A stretch of DNA of 64,000 nucleotides. Source: Stigmatella aurantiaca DW4/3-1 (GTDB lineage: Bacteria > Myxococcota > Myxococcia > Myxococcales > Myxococcaceae). A program made the position numbers and the translations under genes. Position 1 is the first letter of the stretch; each line of letters opens with the position of its first letter. The notes beneath the pieces were generated by a model that saw only the letters and a program-made list of their open reading frames with translations, ran no database searches and was not told the DNA's origin. Where the stretch lies: contig NC_014623.1 of assembly GCF_000165485.1 (NCBI RefSeq), forward strand, positions 3,677,501-3,741,500, read 5' to 3'. Shown piece after piece: positions 31,101 to 40,500 of this stretch.

Positions 31101-32539
31101 CCCGGCGTGAGGACGTTGTCCGGATCAAACGCCGCCTTGGAGGCTTGGAAGAGGCCCCACAGGGGCTGGAAGTGCTCACACCACTCGGTGGGATTCCGGG
31201 GCCCCGAGCTGATGGGGTAGGCCTTGCCCCCGATGTCGGCGAGCTGATCGAGAAAGAGCTGGTTCTTCGCGAGCAGCGCCGCCACGTTCTCCGGGGTGGG
31301 TGGGACGGCGGTGCGCAGCAGCGACAGCAGGAAGGTATGCCGCCCCGCTGGCACGCGGAGGAAGGGCGCGGTGAGCTCGTGGTTGCGGAAGGGGTAGAGC
31401 AGGATGGTGCCCTGGCCCATCTCCGCCTCGGGGGTCTGGTCGAGCACCTGCTCCACATAAGAGGTGACGGACCGCCCGGGGACGAACACGTTCAGCCACG
31501 GATGGGGCAGCTGCCAGACGCCCAGGCTCTTGAGGAGCTCCACCAGGGGCGCCAGGCGGTTGGCGAAGTCGAAGTAGCTGCTGTCTTGCACCGCCAGTGT
31601 GCCGGGTTGGAAGGACAGGCCTTGAAGCAACGCCGCAGTGTCCGGCTCGGCCTCCGGGCTGAAGTACTTCACGGCCTCCAGGTGGTAGGACCGGACGCCC
31701 CCGGAGATCGAAATGGACCCCTCGACATAGTCGAAACGGCCATCCTCGATGAGCTTCTCCTGGTCCGCCACGAGGCCGGCGAGCTGGCTGTACGCCGCCG
31801 TGTAGGTCCGCGCGCGCGGGGGCACGGGGACGAGCCGGATCCGCGCCCGGACGATGATGCCGAACTGCCCCAGCCCGCTGCGCACCGAGTCGAACAGCGG
31901 CTTGCGGTGGACGGGCGAACAGCGCACCCGCTCTCCGCGGCCGGTGACCACCTCCAACTCCAGGACGTTGTCCACCTGGAGGCCATGGCGGAAGGCCTGC
32001 CCCCCAATGCCCCCCACCGACAGCGTCCCGCCCACGCTCAGGTCGATGAAGTCGGTCAGGGTCGGCGGGCTCTTGCCCAGGGGAACGGTGGCCTGCAACA
32101 GCTGGATCCACCGGACCCCCGCGTCCACCCAGGCGCTGTTGCCGGTCACCTCATGAATGGTGGAGAGCGCGGACATGTCGATGAGCACCCCGGCCTCGAC
32201 CTGGGCCTGGCCGCCGGTGCTGTGGCTCTCGCCGATGCCGCGCGTGCCCGCGACCTTCAGCCGGTGCCGCCGCGCGAAGCGGACCACCTTCACGATGTCC
32301 TCCACCGAACCCGGGATGAGCACGGCCCAGGGCGTGCGGTGGAAGATGTGGCCAAAGTCGTCCGCGGCTTGCTGCCGGGCCGCCGGGTCCAGCAGCAGTT
32401 GTCCGTCGAACGGGGGCAGGCCCAACGCGCCCGGTTCGTCACTGGAGGCCCAGCTGCGGCTCACCGGGTTGAATGCCGTGACGGCCGCCATCAGCGCTCC
32501 TTGGAGGATGGACCGGCGGGGAAGGGCGTCGCTCGACAT
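31085..32539 (-). CDS. Tat-exported FAD-linked oxidoreductase, cytokinin dehydrogenase-like
   Basis: A 484-residue protein with a twin-arginine-like leader (PRRSILQGALMAAVTAF). The FAD-binding type 4 domain has WAVLIPGSVEDIVKVVRFA, GIGESHSTGGQAQ and LSVGGTLSVGGIGGQAFRHG, followed by a substrate cap with FxxVPPR- and YPF-type segments. This combination fits the plant and bacterial cytokinin dehydrogenase group. The GHS motif, whose His binds FAD covalently in CKX enzymes, appears as SHS after ESGE-like residues, so covalent binding is plausible. The substrate is not known. It is divergent from the sugar kinase across an AT-rich 147-base gap. Confidence 0.8.
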   Translation of the reverse strand: MSSDALPRRSILQGALMAAVTAFNPVSRSWASSDEPGALGLPPFDGQLLLDPAARQQAADDFGHIFHRTPWAVLIPGSVEDIVKVVRFARRHRLKVAGTRGIGESHSTGGQAQVEAGVLIDMSALSTIHEVTGNSAWVDAGVRWIQLLQATVPLGKSPPTLTDFIDLSVGGTLSVGGIGGQAFRHGLQVDNVLELEVVTGRGERVRCSPVHRKPLFDSVRSGLGQFGIIVRARIRLVPVPPRARTYTAAYSQLAGLVADQEKLIEDGRFDYVEGSISISGGVRSYHLEAVKYFSPEAEPDTAALLQGLSFQPGTLAVQDSSYFDFANRLAPLVELLKSLGVWQLPHPWLNVFVPGRSVTSYVEQVLDQTPEAEMGQGTILLYPFRNHELTAPFLRVPAGRHTFLLSLLRTAVPPTPENVAALLAKNQLFLDQLADIGGKAYPISSGPRNPTEWCEHFQPLWGLFQASKAAFDPDNVLTPGQRIF

Positions 32540-32686
32540 GGGGGGCTCGCTTTCCGTCTCCAGGGGGACAGGCGTATTATTCCATCTTCGCTGATTTTTT
32601 ACACTAATAACGTCTAGACAGGTTTCCCCTTTGTGGAGGTGGGTTCGGGTAGATTTCGCGCGCCGCTTGCCATGAGAGGGGGAAGG
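32540..32686. promoter_or_regulatory. AT-rich divergent promoter region
   Basis: This gap separates the minus-strand FAD oxidoreductase from the plus-strand kinase and is much richer in A/T than its surroundings (GTATTATTCC and GATTTTTTACACTAATAACG). It must carry both promoters. I cannot place individual boxes with confidence. Confidence 0.45.
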
Positions 32687-34276
32687 GTGCCGAACGCCGG
32701 TAGTCCAGCCATCCTGGCCATCGATCTGGGAACCTCGGCCGTGAAGCTCGCCGCGGTGACAACGCGGGGCGTCATCCTGGGCGGCGAGGTGGAGCCGATT
32801 CCACTGTCGTTGCTGCCCGAAGGAGGGGCGGAGCAAGACCCCGAGAGCTGGTGGTCGGCCATTGTGAGGGCCGCGCGGCGGTTGCTCGGCCGGGAGGGCA
32901 TCTCGGCGGCGGACATCATCGGGGTGAATTGCAGCAGCCAGTGGTCCGGCACGGTCGCCGTGGACGAGCAGGGGCGGCCGCTGCATCCCGCCATCCTGTG
33001 GATGGACTCGCGTGGCGCCCCGCACGTGCGGCGGCTGACCCGGGGGCTCATCTCCATCGAGGGGTACGGGGTAGGCAAACTGTACACATGGCTGAAGCTG
33101 ACGGGGGGCGTGCCCAGCATGTCCGGGAAGGACCCGGTGGGGCACATCCTCTACCTTCAGCACGAGCACCCGGAGGTCTACCGGAACACCTACAAGTTCC
33201 TCGAGCCGAAGGACTGGCTCAACCTGAGGCTGAGTGGGCGGTTCGCCTCCTCGCACGACTCCATCACCCTGCACTGGGTGACGGACAACCGGGACCTGTC
33301 ACGGGTGGGCTACGACGAGCGCCTGCTGGCGATGACGGGCCTCCACCGCGAGAAGCTGCCCGAGCTGCTCCCGGCCGCGTCCGTCGTGGGGCCGCTGCGG
33401 CCCGAGGTGGCCCGCGAGCTGGGGCTGGGCGGGCACGTCCAGGTGGTGACGGGCGCCCCGGACATCATGGCGGCGGCCGTCGGCTCGGGCGCGGTCCGCG
33501 ACTTCGAGTCCCACCTGTGCATCGGTACGTCCTCGTGGCTGAGCTGCCATGTCCCCTACAAGAAGGCGGACGTCCTGCACCAGATGGGCACCGTGCCCTC
33601 GGCGATTCCCGGCCGCTACATGCTCCTCAACGAACAGGAGTCCGCGGGCATCTGCCTGTCCCAGCTCAAGGAGCTGCTCTTCGATGCCCAGGACGCGGCC
33701 ACCGCGCCCAGCTCCCAGGAAATCTACGCCCGCTTCGAGCAAGCGGCCGCGCGCGTTCCCGCGGGGAGCGACCAGGTCATCTTCCTGCCGTGGCTCAACG
33801 GCGAGCGCTCGCCCGTGGAGGACCCGCGGATGCGAGGGGGGTTCTTCAACCAGTCGCTCCAGACGACGCGCGGGCACCTGGTGCGGGCGGTGATGGAGGG
33901 CGTGGCCTACAACAGCCGGTGGTTGCTCTCCTACGTGGAGCCCTTCCTGGGCCGGAAGCTGGAGGGCATCCGGTTGATTGGGGGCGGGGCGCGCTCGCGG
34001 GTGTGGTGTCAGATCCTCGCCGATGTGCTGGACCGGCCCATCCACCAGGTGGACGAGCCGGTGCTGGCCAACGCCCGGGGCGCGGCGTTCCAGGCAGCGT
34101 TGGCGCTCGGACACCTCACGGTGGAAGAGATGGCGGGGCTCGTTCCCATCACCCACATTTACGAGCCCAACGGCACCCACCGTCGGCTCTACGACGAGCT
34201 GTTTCAAGAGTTCTTGAACCTCTACAAGGCCAACAAAGCCATCTTCGCGCGCCTCAATCGCTCCCGGAGCGCTTGA
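32687..34276 (+). CDS. FGGY-family carbohydrate kinase (xylulokinase-like)
   Basis: A 529-residue sugar kinase of the FGGY/hexokinase-actin superfamily. [16 protein letters not shown] is the first phosphate motif, ILWMDSRG the conserved substrate-side segment, and [17 protein letters not shown] the adenosine motif near residue 435. Such enzymes phosphorylate pentuloses or polyols with ATP. The GTG at 32687 is preferred because GAGAGGGGGAAG precedes it; ATG 32672 and GTG 32633 are also in frame. The S1P-lyase-like gene lies 38 bases downstream, so the two are probably one operon. The natural substrate is unknown. Confidence 0.87.
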   Translation: MPNAGSPAILAIDLGTSAVKLAAVTTRGVILGGEVEPIPLSLLPEGGAEQDPESWWSAIVRAARRLLGREGISAADIIGVNCSSQWSGTVAVDEQGRPLHPAILWMDSRGAPHVRRLTRGLISIEGYGVGKLYTWLKLTGGVPSMSGKDPVGHILYLQHEHPEVYRNTYKFLEPKDWLNLRLSGRFASSHDSITLHWVTDNRDLSRVGYDERLLAMTGLHREKLPELLPAASVVGPLRPEVARELGLGGHVQVVTGAPDIMAAAVGSGAVRDFESHLCIGTSSWLSCHVPYKKADVLHQMGTVPSAIPGRYMLLNEQESAGICLSQLKELLFDAQDAATAPSSQEIYARFEQAAARVPAGSDQVIFLPWLNGERSPVEDPRMRGGFFNQSLQTTRGHLVRAVMEGVAYNSRWLLSYVEPFLGRKLEGIRLIGGGARSRVWCQILADVLDRPIHQVDEPVLANARGAAFQAALALGHLTVEEMAGLVPITHIYEPNGTHRRLYDELFQEFLNLYKANKAIFARLNRSRSA

Positions 34277-34314
34277 GTCCAGGCACGCGAGGACCCCCTC
34301 TCGGAAAGGATGTC

Positions 34315-35835
34315 ATGGAGCTCCCCAATCTGGACCTGCTGACCCATGTGCCGCAGCGGTGGCTCGAGGTGGCCGAGAAGTACCTCAAGGCCATCCCCCA
34401 GGTGCGGGCCCGGCTGGACAAGGAGACGGGCGCGGTGCTGTCCCACTTCGAAAAGCGTTTGAAGCCCTACCGGGGCACGCTGCCCGCCTTCGAGCGGCTC
34501 CCGGCCCAGGGGCGGCCGCGCGAGGAGGTGCTGCGCGAGCTGGAGGGGCTGGAGCGCCGCGAGGAGACGCGGTGGAAGGAGGGGCACGTCTCGGGCGCCG
34601 TGTACCACGGGGCGGAGGACCACATCGCGTTCGTCAACGAGGTGTACGCGCTCCACTCGCAGAGCAACCCCCTGCACGCCGAGCTGTGGCCCAGCGCCAC
34701 CAAGTTCGAGGCCGAGGTGGTGGCCATGACGGCGAACATGCTGGGGGCCACCGAGGCCAACGCGGGCCTGCCCCCGGAGCAGCACATCTGCGGCTCGCTC
34801 TCCTCGGGCGGGACGGAGAGCATCATGCTGGCCATCAAGACGTACCGGGACTGGGCGCGGGAGACGCGGGGCATCACCCGGCCCGAGATGGTGCTGCCCT
34901 CCAGCGCCCACCCGGCGTTCGACAAGGCCGCGCACTACTTCGGCGTCAAGAGCGTGCGCGTGCCGGTGGGGGCGGACTACCGCGCGGACGTGGCCGCGAC
35001 GCGCCGGGCCCTCACGCGCAACACCATCCTGCTCGTAGGCTCGGCGCCGTCCTTTCCCCACGGCGTCATCGATCCCATCGCGGAGCTGTCGGAGCTGGCG
35101 CGCAAGCGGGGGCTGGGGTTCCACACGGACGCGTGCCTGGGAGGCTTCGTGCTGCCGTGGGCCAAGCGCCTGGGCTACCCGGTGCCGCCGTTCGACTTCC
35201 AGCTTCCCGGCGTGACGACGATGTCCGCGGACACGCACAAGTTCGGCTACGCGGCCAAGGGGACGTCGGTGGTGCTGTACCGGGGCCTGGCGCTGCGCTC
35301 GCACCAGTACTTCACGGCGACCGAGTGGCCCGGCGGCATCTACTTCTCGCCGACGTTCTCGGGGAGCCGTCCCGGGGGGCTCATCGCGGCGGCCTGGGCG
35401 ACGCTGGTGACGATGGGAGAGGCGGGTTACCTGGAGGCCTCGCGCCACATTCTGGAGACGGCGAAGGCCCTCAAGGAGGGCATCGCGGCGATCCCCGAGT
35501 TGCACGTGCTGGGAGATCCCCTGTTCGTCATCGCCTTCGGCTCGAAGACGCTGGACATCTACAAGGTGATGGAGCGCATGGGCGCCCGGGGATGGGACTT
35601 GAACGGGCTGCACAAGCCCCCCGCGGTGCACCTGTGCGTCACGTTGCGGCACACGCAGCCCGGGGTGGCGGAGCGCTTCCTGGAAGACCTGCGGGCGGCC
35701 GTGGCGCACGTCCAGGCGAACCCTGGGGAGAAGGGGACCATGGCCCCCGTCTACGGCATGGCCGGCACGGTGCCCTTCCGGGGCGTGCTGAGCGATCTGC
35801 TCAAGAAATACATGGATCTGCTCTATAAAGTGTAA
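34315..35835 (+). CDS. Sphingosine-1-phosphate lyase-like PLP enzyme
   Basis: A 506-residue PLP-dependent group II decarboxylase-family enzyme. [52 protein letters not shown] and [13 protein letters not shown] follow the order of S1P lyases, with Lys309 of THK as the PLP Schiff-base residue. Eukaryotic and some bacterial S1P lyases cleave phosphorylated long-chain bases to a fatty aldehyde and phosphoethanolamine. It lacks the N-terminal membrane helix of eukaryotic enzymes, as other bacterial forms do. GGAAAGGATGTC precedes the ATG. Fruiting myxobacteria make sphingolipids, so a role in long-chain-base turnover is reasonable. Confidence 0.88.
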   Translation: MELPNLDLLTHVPQRWLEVAEKYLKAIPQVRARLDKETGAVLSHFEKRLKPYRGTLPAFERLPAQGRPREEVLRELEGLERREETRWKEGHVSGAVYHGAEDHIAFVNEVYALHSQSNPLHAELWPSATKFEAEVVAMTANMLGATEANAGLPPEQHICGSLSSGGTESIMLAIKTYRDWARETRGITRPEMVLPSSAHPAFDKAAHYFGVKSVRVPVGADYRADVAATRRALTRNTILLVGSAPSFPHGVIDPIAELSELARKRGLGFHTDACLGGFVLPWAKRLGYPVPPFDFQLPGVTTMSADTHKFGYAAKGTSVVLYRGLALRSHQYFTATEWPGGIYFSPTFSGSRPGGLIAAAWATLVTMGEAGYLEASRHILETAKALKEGIAAIPELHVLGDPLFVIAFGSKTLDIYKVMERMGARGWDLNGLHKPPAVHLCVTLRHTQPGVAERFLEDLRAAVAHVQANPGEKGTMAPVYGMAGTVPFRGVLSDLLKKYMDLLYKV

Positions 35836-35899
35836 TCAATATTTTGATGACAAAGCGATGAATCCTGGTTGAAACCCGACAGGATTCCTCTCCAGCGGG

Positions 35900-35918
35900 A
35901 CCGGTTTTCCCGGCCGGT
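35900..35918. terminator. Short hairpin after the S1P-lyase gene
   Basis: ACCGG at 35900 pairs with CCGGT at 35914 across nine bases. There is no T-tract, so a terminator role is only possible. The adjacent 35836-35966 stretch also serves as leader of the next gene. Confidence 0.35.
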
Positions 35919-35966
35919 GAGAGGTTCAATAGTGTGGGGGCCACTCCGCAGAGAGAGGACCCACAC

Positions 35967-36302
35967 ATGAAGACGATTGGGAAGACGAATCGAATGATGG
36001 GATTGCGCCAGGCGGCCCTGCTCACGGCGGTCCTGGGGGCCACGGCGGTCATGGCCGAGGTTCCCTGGGCGGGAGGCGCCCTGTGCGTGGATTCAATCCC
36101 CGTCGAAGAAGTCTTCCTTGTCTCCAAGCTGGAGGGCGGTGCCTCGAGTCAGGGCGGGGGGCCTACGCGTCAGGGAACCCTCCTCAGTCAGATTCTCGGC
36201 AGCGATCTGCTGGGCGGTATCTTCGGCGGCGCTGGAGATGGAGGCGGGGGCGGGAGTGGGGGTGGGGGTGAACTGCTGGGTGGACTCCTGGGCGGACTCT
36301 GA
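35967..36302 (+). CDS. Small secreted glycine-rich protein
   Basis: A 111-residue protein with a probable signal peptide (residues 1-31, ALLTAVLGATAVMAE). The mature part has one Cys, then a Gly-rich tail (GGIFGGAGDGGGGGSGGGG) ending in LLGGLLGGL. No family is recognised. GAGAGAGGAC lies seven bases before the ATG. The pattern recalls small Gly-rich secreted or matrix proteins of myxobacteria. Confidence 0.6.
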   Translation: MKTIGKTNRMMGLRQAALLTAVLGATAVMAEVPWAGGALCVDSIPVEEVFLVSKLEGGASSQGGGPTRQGTLLSQILGSDLLGGIFGGAGDGGGGGSGGGGELLGGLLGGL

Positions 36303-36377
36303 GCCTCTGTCTGTCCGGAGCCGTGGGCCTGGATTCCCCGCCGGGCATCACGGCGTCGCGCCCAGCCGGGGCGGCCA

Positions 36378-36752
36378 TCACTCCCCGGCGCAGACCTTGC
36401 TCTGGGCGCAGTCCCCGTTGACGACCCGGAGCTCGTCAATCAGGCTGTTGCAGTCCATGGCCTTGATGGCATCCAGACAGACTTGGAGGTTGTCTCCATG
36501 GATGCGGTCGTCACAGCTGGCCACGGGCCACTTGTCATTCCAGAAGGCCTTGCGCTGTGTCTCGCATTCGCTGCGGCTGGCGTAGGCTTTGCCCGCCCCG
36601 ACCTCGCCACACTGCTCGAAATTGTCGCAGAGATTGTCGCTCGCGGCGTTCACCGCGTCGGACTGGCGATCCGTCAGGTCCGCCACCGTTGCATCGCCAC
36701 AGCCCCACAGCCACAAGGCTCCCACCACCGCCGCCCATGTTTTTCTGGTCAT
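36378..36752 (-). CDS. Small cysteine-rich lipoprotein
   Basis: A 124-residue protein with a lipobox (GALWLWGC). The mature part has eight further Cys residues in a regular pattern (NLCDNFEQCGEVG, ECETQ, SCDD, VCLDAIKAMDCNSL, DCAQSKVCAGE), likely four disulphides. Similar small Cys-rich lipoproteins are common in Myxococcales; the function is unknown. ATG at 36752 is the only start that provides a signal peptide. It lies downstream of the DoxX gene on the same strand. Confidence 0.72.
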   Translation of the reverse strand: MTRKTWAAVVGALWLWGCGDATVADLTDRQSDAVNAASDNLCDNFEQCGEVGAGKAYASRSECETQRKAFWNDKWPVASCDDRIHGDNLQVCLDAIKAMDCNSLIDELRVVNGDCAQSKVCAGE

Positions 36753-36840
36753 GAAGGCGAGATAGGGGCGTGGCATGTCTCCCGCAAGGGCCAGGGGCCT
36801 TGCGGGACGTGGGGGCCGTGGACTACCCGACAGCGAGGGA

Positions 36841-37347
36841 TCAGCCCAGCAGATCCAGCAGGCGCGAGCGGCTGCGCTGGCGGGACAGGAACTTGAAGCG
36901 GCGGAGCTCGCGGCGCTTCGCGTGGGTCTCCAGGGCACTGTGCACCGAGAAGGTGCCCGGTCCCCGCAGGAGCAGGGTGAGCGCGGTCCCCACCAGGGCG
37001 AGGTTGAACTCGTAGCCGCCCTTGAGGTTGTCGAAGCCCTTGGGCCCATGCACCTTGCCAATGGCGATGGCCTGCGTGGTGAGCACCGCGAGCGCGGTGA
37101 GGCGGGTGGCCACGCCCAGGAGGGCGCTCACCCCAGACACCACCTCGGTGATGCCCAACGCGATGACCCAGGGCTTGCCGGGCTTGAACCCCAACTGTTC
37201 GAACATGGGGGCCGTCTTCTCCACGCCTTCCTTCTTCAGCTTGCTCAACCCGTGAAACACCAGGGTGGAGCCCAGCGACAGCCGGGGGGGTAACAGGGCC
37301 GCGGACTTCAGAAGGCTGGGTTGTTCGGTCAGGGTCGCGACGATCAT
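36841..37347 (-). CDS. DoxX-family membrane protein
   Basis: A 168-residue protein with four membrane helices. LPPRLSLGSTLVFHGLSKL near residue 20, FKPGKPWVIALGITEVVSGV and the GGYEFNLALVGTALTLLLRGPG ending are typical of the DoxX/DoxD family of quinone- or thiol-linked membrane proteins. AAGGAG lies eight bases before the ATG. The last 35 residues are Arg-rich and extend beyond the family core. Physiological role unassigned. Confidence 0.87.
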   Translation of the reverse strand: MIVATLTEQPSLLKSAALLPPRLSLGSTLVFHGLSKLKKEGVEKTAPMFEQLGFKPGKPWVIALGITEVVSGVSALLGVATRLTALAVLTTQAIAIGKVHGPKGFDNLKGGYEFNLALVGTALTLLLRGPGTFSVHSALETHAKRRELRRFKFLSRQRSRSRLLDLLG

Positions 37348-37512
37348 CGGAGCTGCTCCTTGGAAAGAGGCGCAAACGAAGCTGCTCCAATGGTGGAAAC
37401 GGCCCCCGCGTCTGGCACCGGGGGGGGACAGGCAGCCGGGCAGACGCTGACTTCACCGTCCGGCCAGTCCCCAAGGCGCCCGGCGGGGGCGCCTCGGGGG
37501 GTTTGGCGGGCT

Positions 37513-40500
37513 TCAGGCCGCTTTGGCGCGGCGGCGGCGGCCCAGGGAGTACCGGGCCAGGGCCATCAGTCCCAGGAAGAAGCCGGCATCGGCGCTGGAG
37601 GTGGCGCCACAGCCACAGCCGCCACCGTTGCCATTGCCGCCGCCGTTGCCGTTGCCGCTCTCCTGGACGGTGACGCTCACCGGGGCGGACACCGCGGTGT
37701 TGCCCGCGCTGTCGGTGATGACCGCGGTGATGACGTGCACGCCGGCCGGGGACGCAGCACTGTCCCAGGTGGCGGTCAGCACCGTGTTCGTGCCGGTGGC
37801 GATCTGCTGGCCATCGACGAGGAGGGCGAGCTGGGCCAGCGTGGTCCCCGCGTCCACCGTGCCCTCGGCGGTGAGGGTCACCTTGCCGGAGACGGTGGCT
37901 CCGTCGGCGGGCGCGGTGATTGCCACCGTGGGCTGGGTGAAGGCCGTCACCGTGGTTTGGGCCGTGACGGTCAGCAGGGGGTTCTCCGTGTCCGTCAGGG
38001 TGAGCGACGTCAGGCCCGGGCGCGTGAACGTCACGGAGACGCCGCTGGGCAGTGCTCCCTGCGCGAACGCCGTGGGGGAGGGCAGGAGGGCCTGAGGATC
38101 CGAACTCGCCGCCTGGACCGTGCCGCCATAGGCCTCGGCCAGGTTGTCATACGCATCCACCGCGCGGGCGGAGAGCGGCACCGCCTGTCCCACGGTGACG
38201 CTCGCCGGAAGCTCCAGCGTGAGCCGGGCCGCCGGGCCCGCGATGACCGCGAACGGGCTGCTCGTCGCGCCGAGGGCGCCCGGAGCGCTCGCCAGCAGCG
38301 TGTACTGGGAGGCGGCCTTGCGGAGGGAGAGGCCCTCGAACGTCGCCACCCCATGGACGGTGGTGGCCGTGGAGGGGCCCGCCAGCGTGCCGTTGGAGGC
38401 GTTCTCGCCGAGGCTCAGCGTCACGGTCAGGCCCTCGTAGGGAAGCGTGTGGCCCTGCGAATCCCGCACCTCCACCTGAACGGTGAATGGGGCTCCCGCG
38501 GTGAAGCGACCCGAGTCCGGCAAGGGGCGGAAGACCAGCTGCGCCACGAGCTCCTCGACGATGGTGAAGGCGCTGCTCGTCACGGTGGGCAGTGAGTCCG
38601 CACTCGCCTTCAGGGTGTAGCCCTGCGCCGCACGGTCGAGCGCCAGGTTCGAGAAGGTGGCCACGCCGTTGACGGCGGCCACCGTCTTCGTACCGGACAG
38701 CGTGCCGCCGCCGGGGTTGGCCCCCAGGGCAACCGTGATGGCCGCCGTGGAGCCCGTGGCGAGATTGCCGAAGGCATCCTGGACGGAGACCCGGACCGCC
38801 GGGTTGAAGGCGGCGTTCACCTGCCCGAGGCCCGGCTGCACGGTGAAGGCCAGGGCCGCCGCCGCGCCCGGGGTGATGTCGAAGGTGTTGCTGGTGGCCT
38901 CGGCCATGCCGTCTGCCTGGGCCTTCAGCCGGTAGCCTGTCCCCACTTGGCGGATGGACAGATCACTGAACGTCGCGACCCCGTCGAGGGCATCCACGGT
39001 GGGGGTTCCCATCAGCGTCGCGCCGGAGGGCCCCTGGAGTGACAGGTTCACGGGCAGGGTGCTGGCCGCCGGGTTGCCGTGGGCGTCCTGGAACTCCACG
39101 GAGACAGTGCCCAGCGTGGAGCCTGCGGCCGCGCCCTGGGGCTGGAGCTTGAAGGCGAGGCGGGTGGGCGTGCTGGCGAGGATGTCGAACGCGGTGCTGG
39201 TGGCGCTGGTGAGCGAGGGGGCCGTGGCGGTCAACGTGTAGCCAGTCCCCGCGCGCTGGATGGACAGGGCCTCGAAGGTGGCCACGCCGTTGACGGCGGC
39301 CACCGTGGAGGTGCCGCCGAGCGTGCCGCCCGACGGGTTCGTGTCCAGGGCCAGGGTGACTTCCTGGGCCGCGTCCGGAACAGTGTTCCCGTAGGCATCG
39401 GTGATGGCCACCTTCACCGGCGGGGTGAGGGCGGCTCCCGCCACACCCGGGCCCGGCTGAACGTGGAAGGCCAGCGCCGCCGCGGTGTTTGGCGTGATGG
39501 TGAAGGCCGCGCTGGTGACCTCCGGCAAGCCTGCCGCCTGCGCGGTGAGCGTGTAGCCCTCGGCGGCCTGGTGGATGGAGAGATCCGTGAAGGTGGCCAC
39601 GCCGCTGACGGCGGCCACCGTGGAGGTGCCTAGCAGCGTGCCGCCCGAGGCCCCTCCCAGGCTGAGCGTCACCTGGGCCGTGGCGGTGGTGTCGCGATTG
39701 CCTTCCAGATCCTGGAACTCCACTTCCAGGGAGCCGAGCACCTCGCCCGCCCGGGCGTTGGCCGGGGTGGTCCGGAAGACGAGCCGGGACGCTGCGCCCG
39801 CGGTCACATCAAAGCCCGCGCTGGAGGCGGAGAGCGCCCCGGAGGAGGCCTTCAGGAGATAGCCCGTTCCCTTCTTGTCCACGGTGAGGTCCGTGAAGGT
39901 GGCCACGCCATTGAGGGCCGCCACCGTCTTCGTGCCGCCCAGCGTCGCGCCCGGAGCGGGGGCTTCGAGGGCCAGCGTGAGGGCCTCGCTGGAGGACGTC
40001 ACGGTGTTGCCGTGGGCATCCTTCAGCGCCACCTGGACGGCGGGGGTGATGACCACGCCGACGGCGGCAGTCGAAGGCTGGGTGACGAAGGCCAGCGACA
40101 CCGCCGGACCAGGCTCCACACCGAAGGCGGGCGAGGAGGCGGAGGGCAGACCCGGGGCATCCGCCTGGAGCTGGTAGCCCGTTCCCACCTTGTCCACGGA
40201 GAGGCCCGTGAAGGAGGCCACGCCGTTGACGGTGGTGACCACCGTGGTGCCGCTCAGGGTGGCGCCCGCCGCGGAAGCCAGCGACAGCGTCACCTGCAAC
40301 GGCGAGCCGGTGACGACGTTGCCCTGGGCATCCCTCACTTCCACCTGGGCCGGGAAGGCCGCGCCCGAGAGGACGTTGGCCGAGGGCGAGGCGGTGAAGG
40401 CGAGCTGGGCTGGAGCCCCCGGGGTGATGGTGAAGCCCGAGCTGGTGTCCGGGGTCAGACCACTGGCGCTGGCCACCAGCGTGTAGCCCGTGCCCGAACG

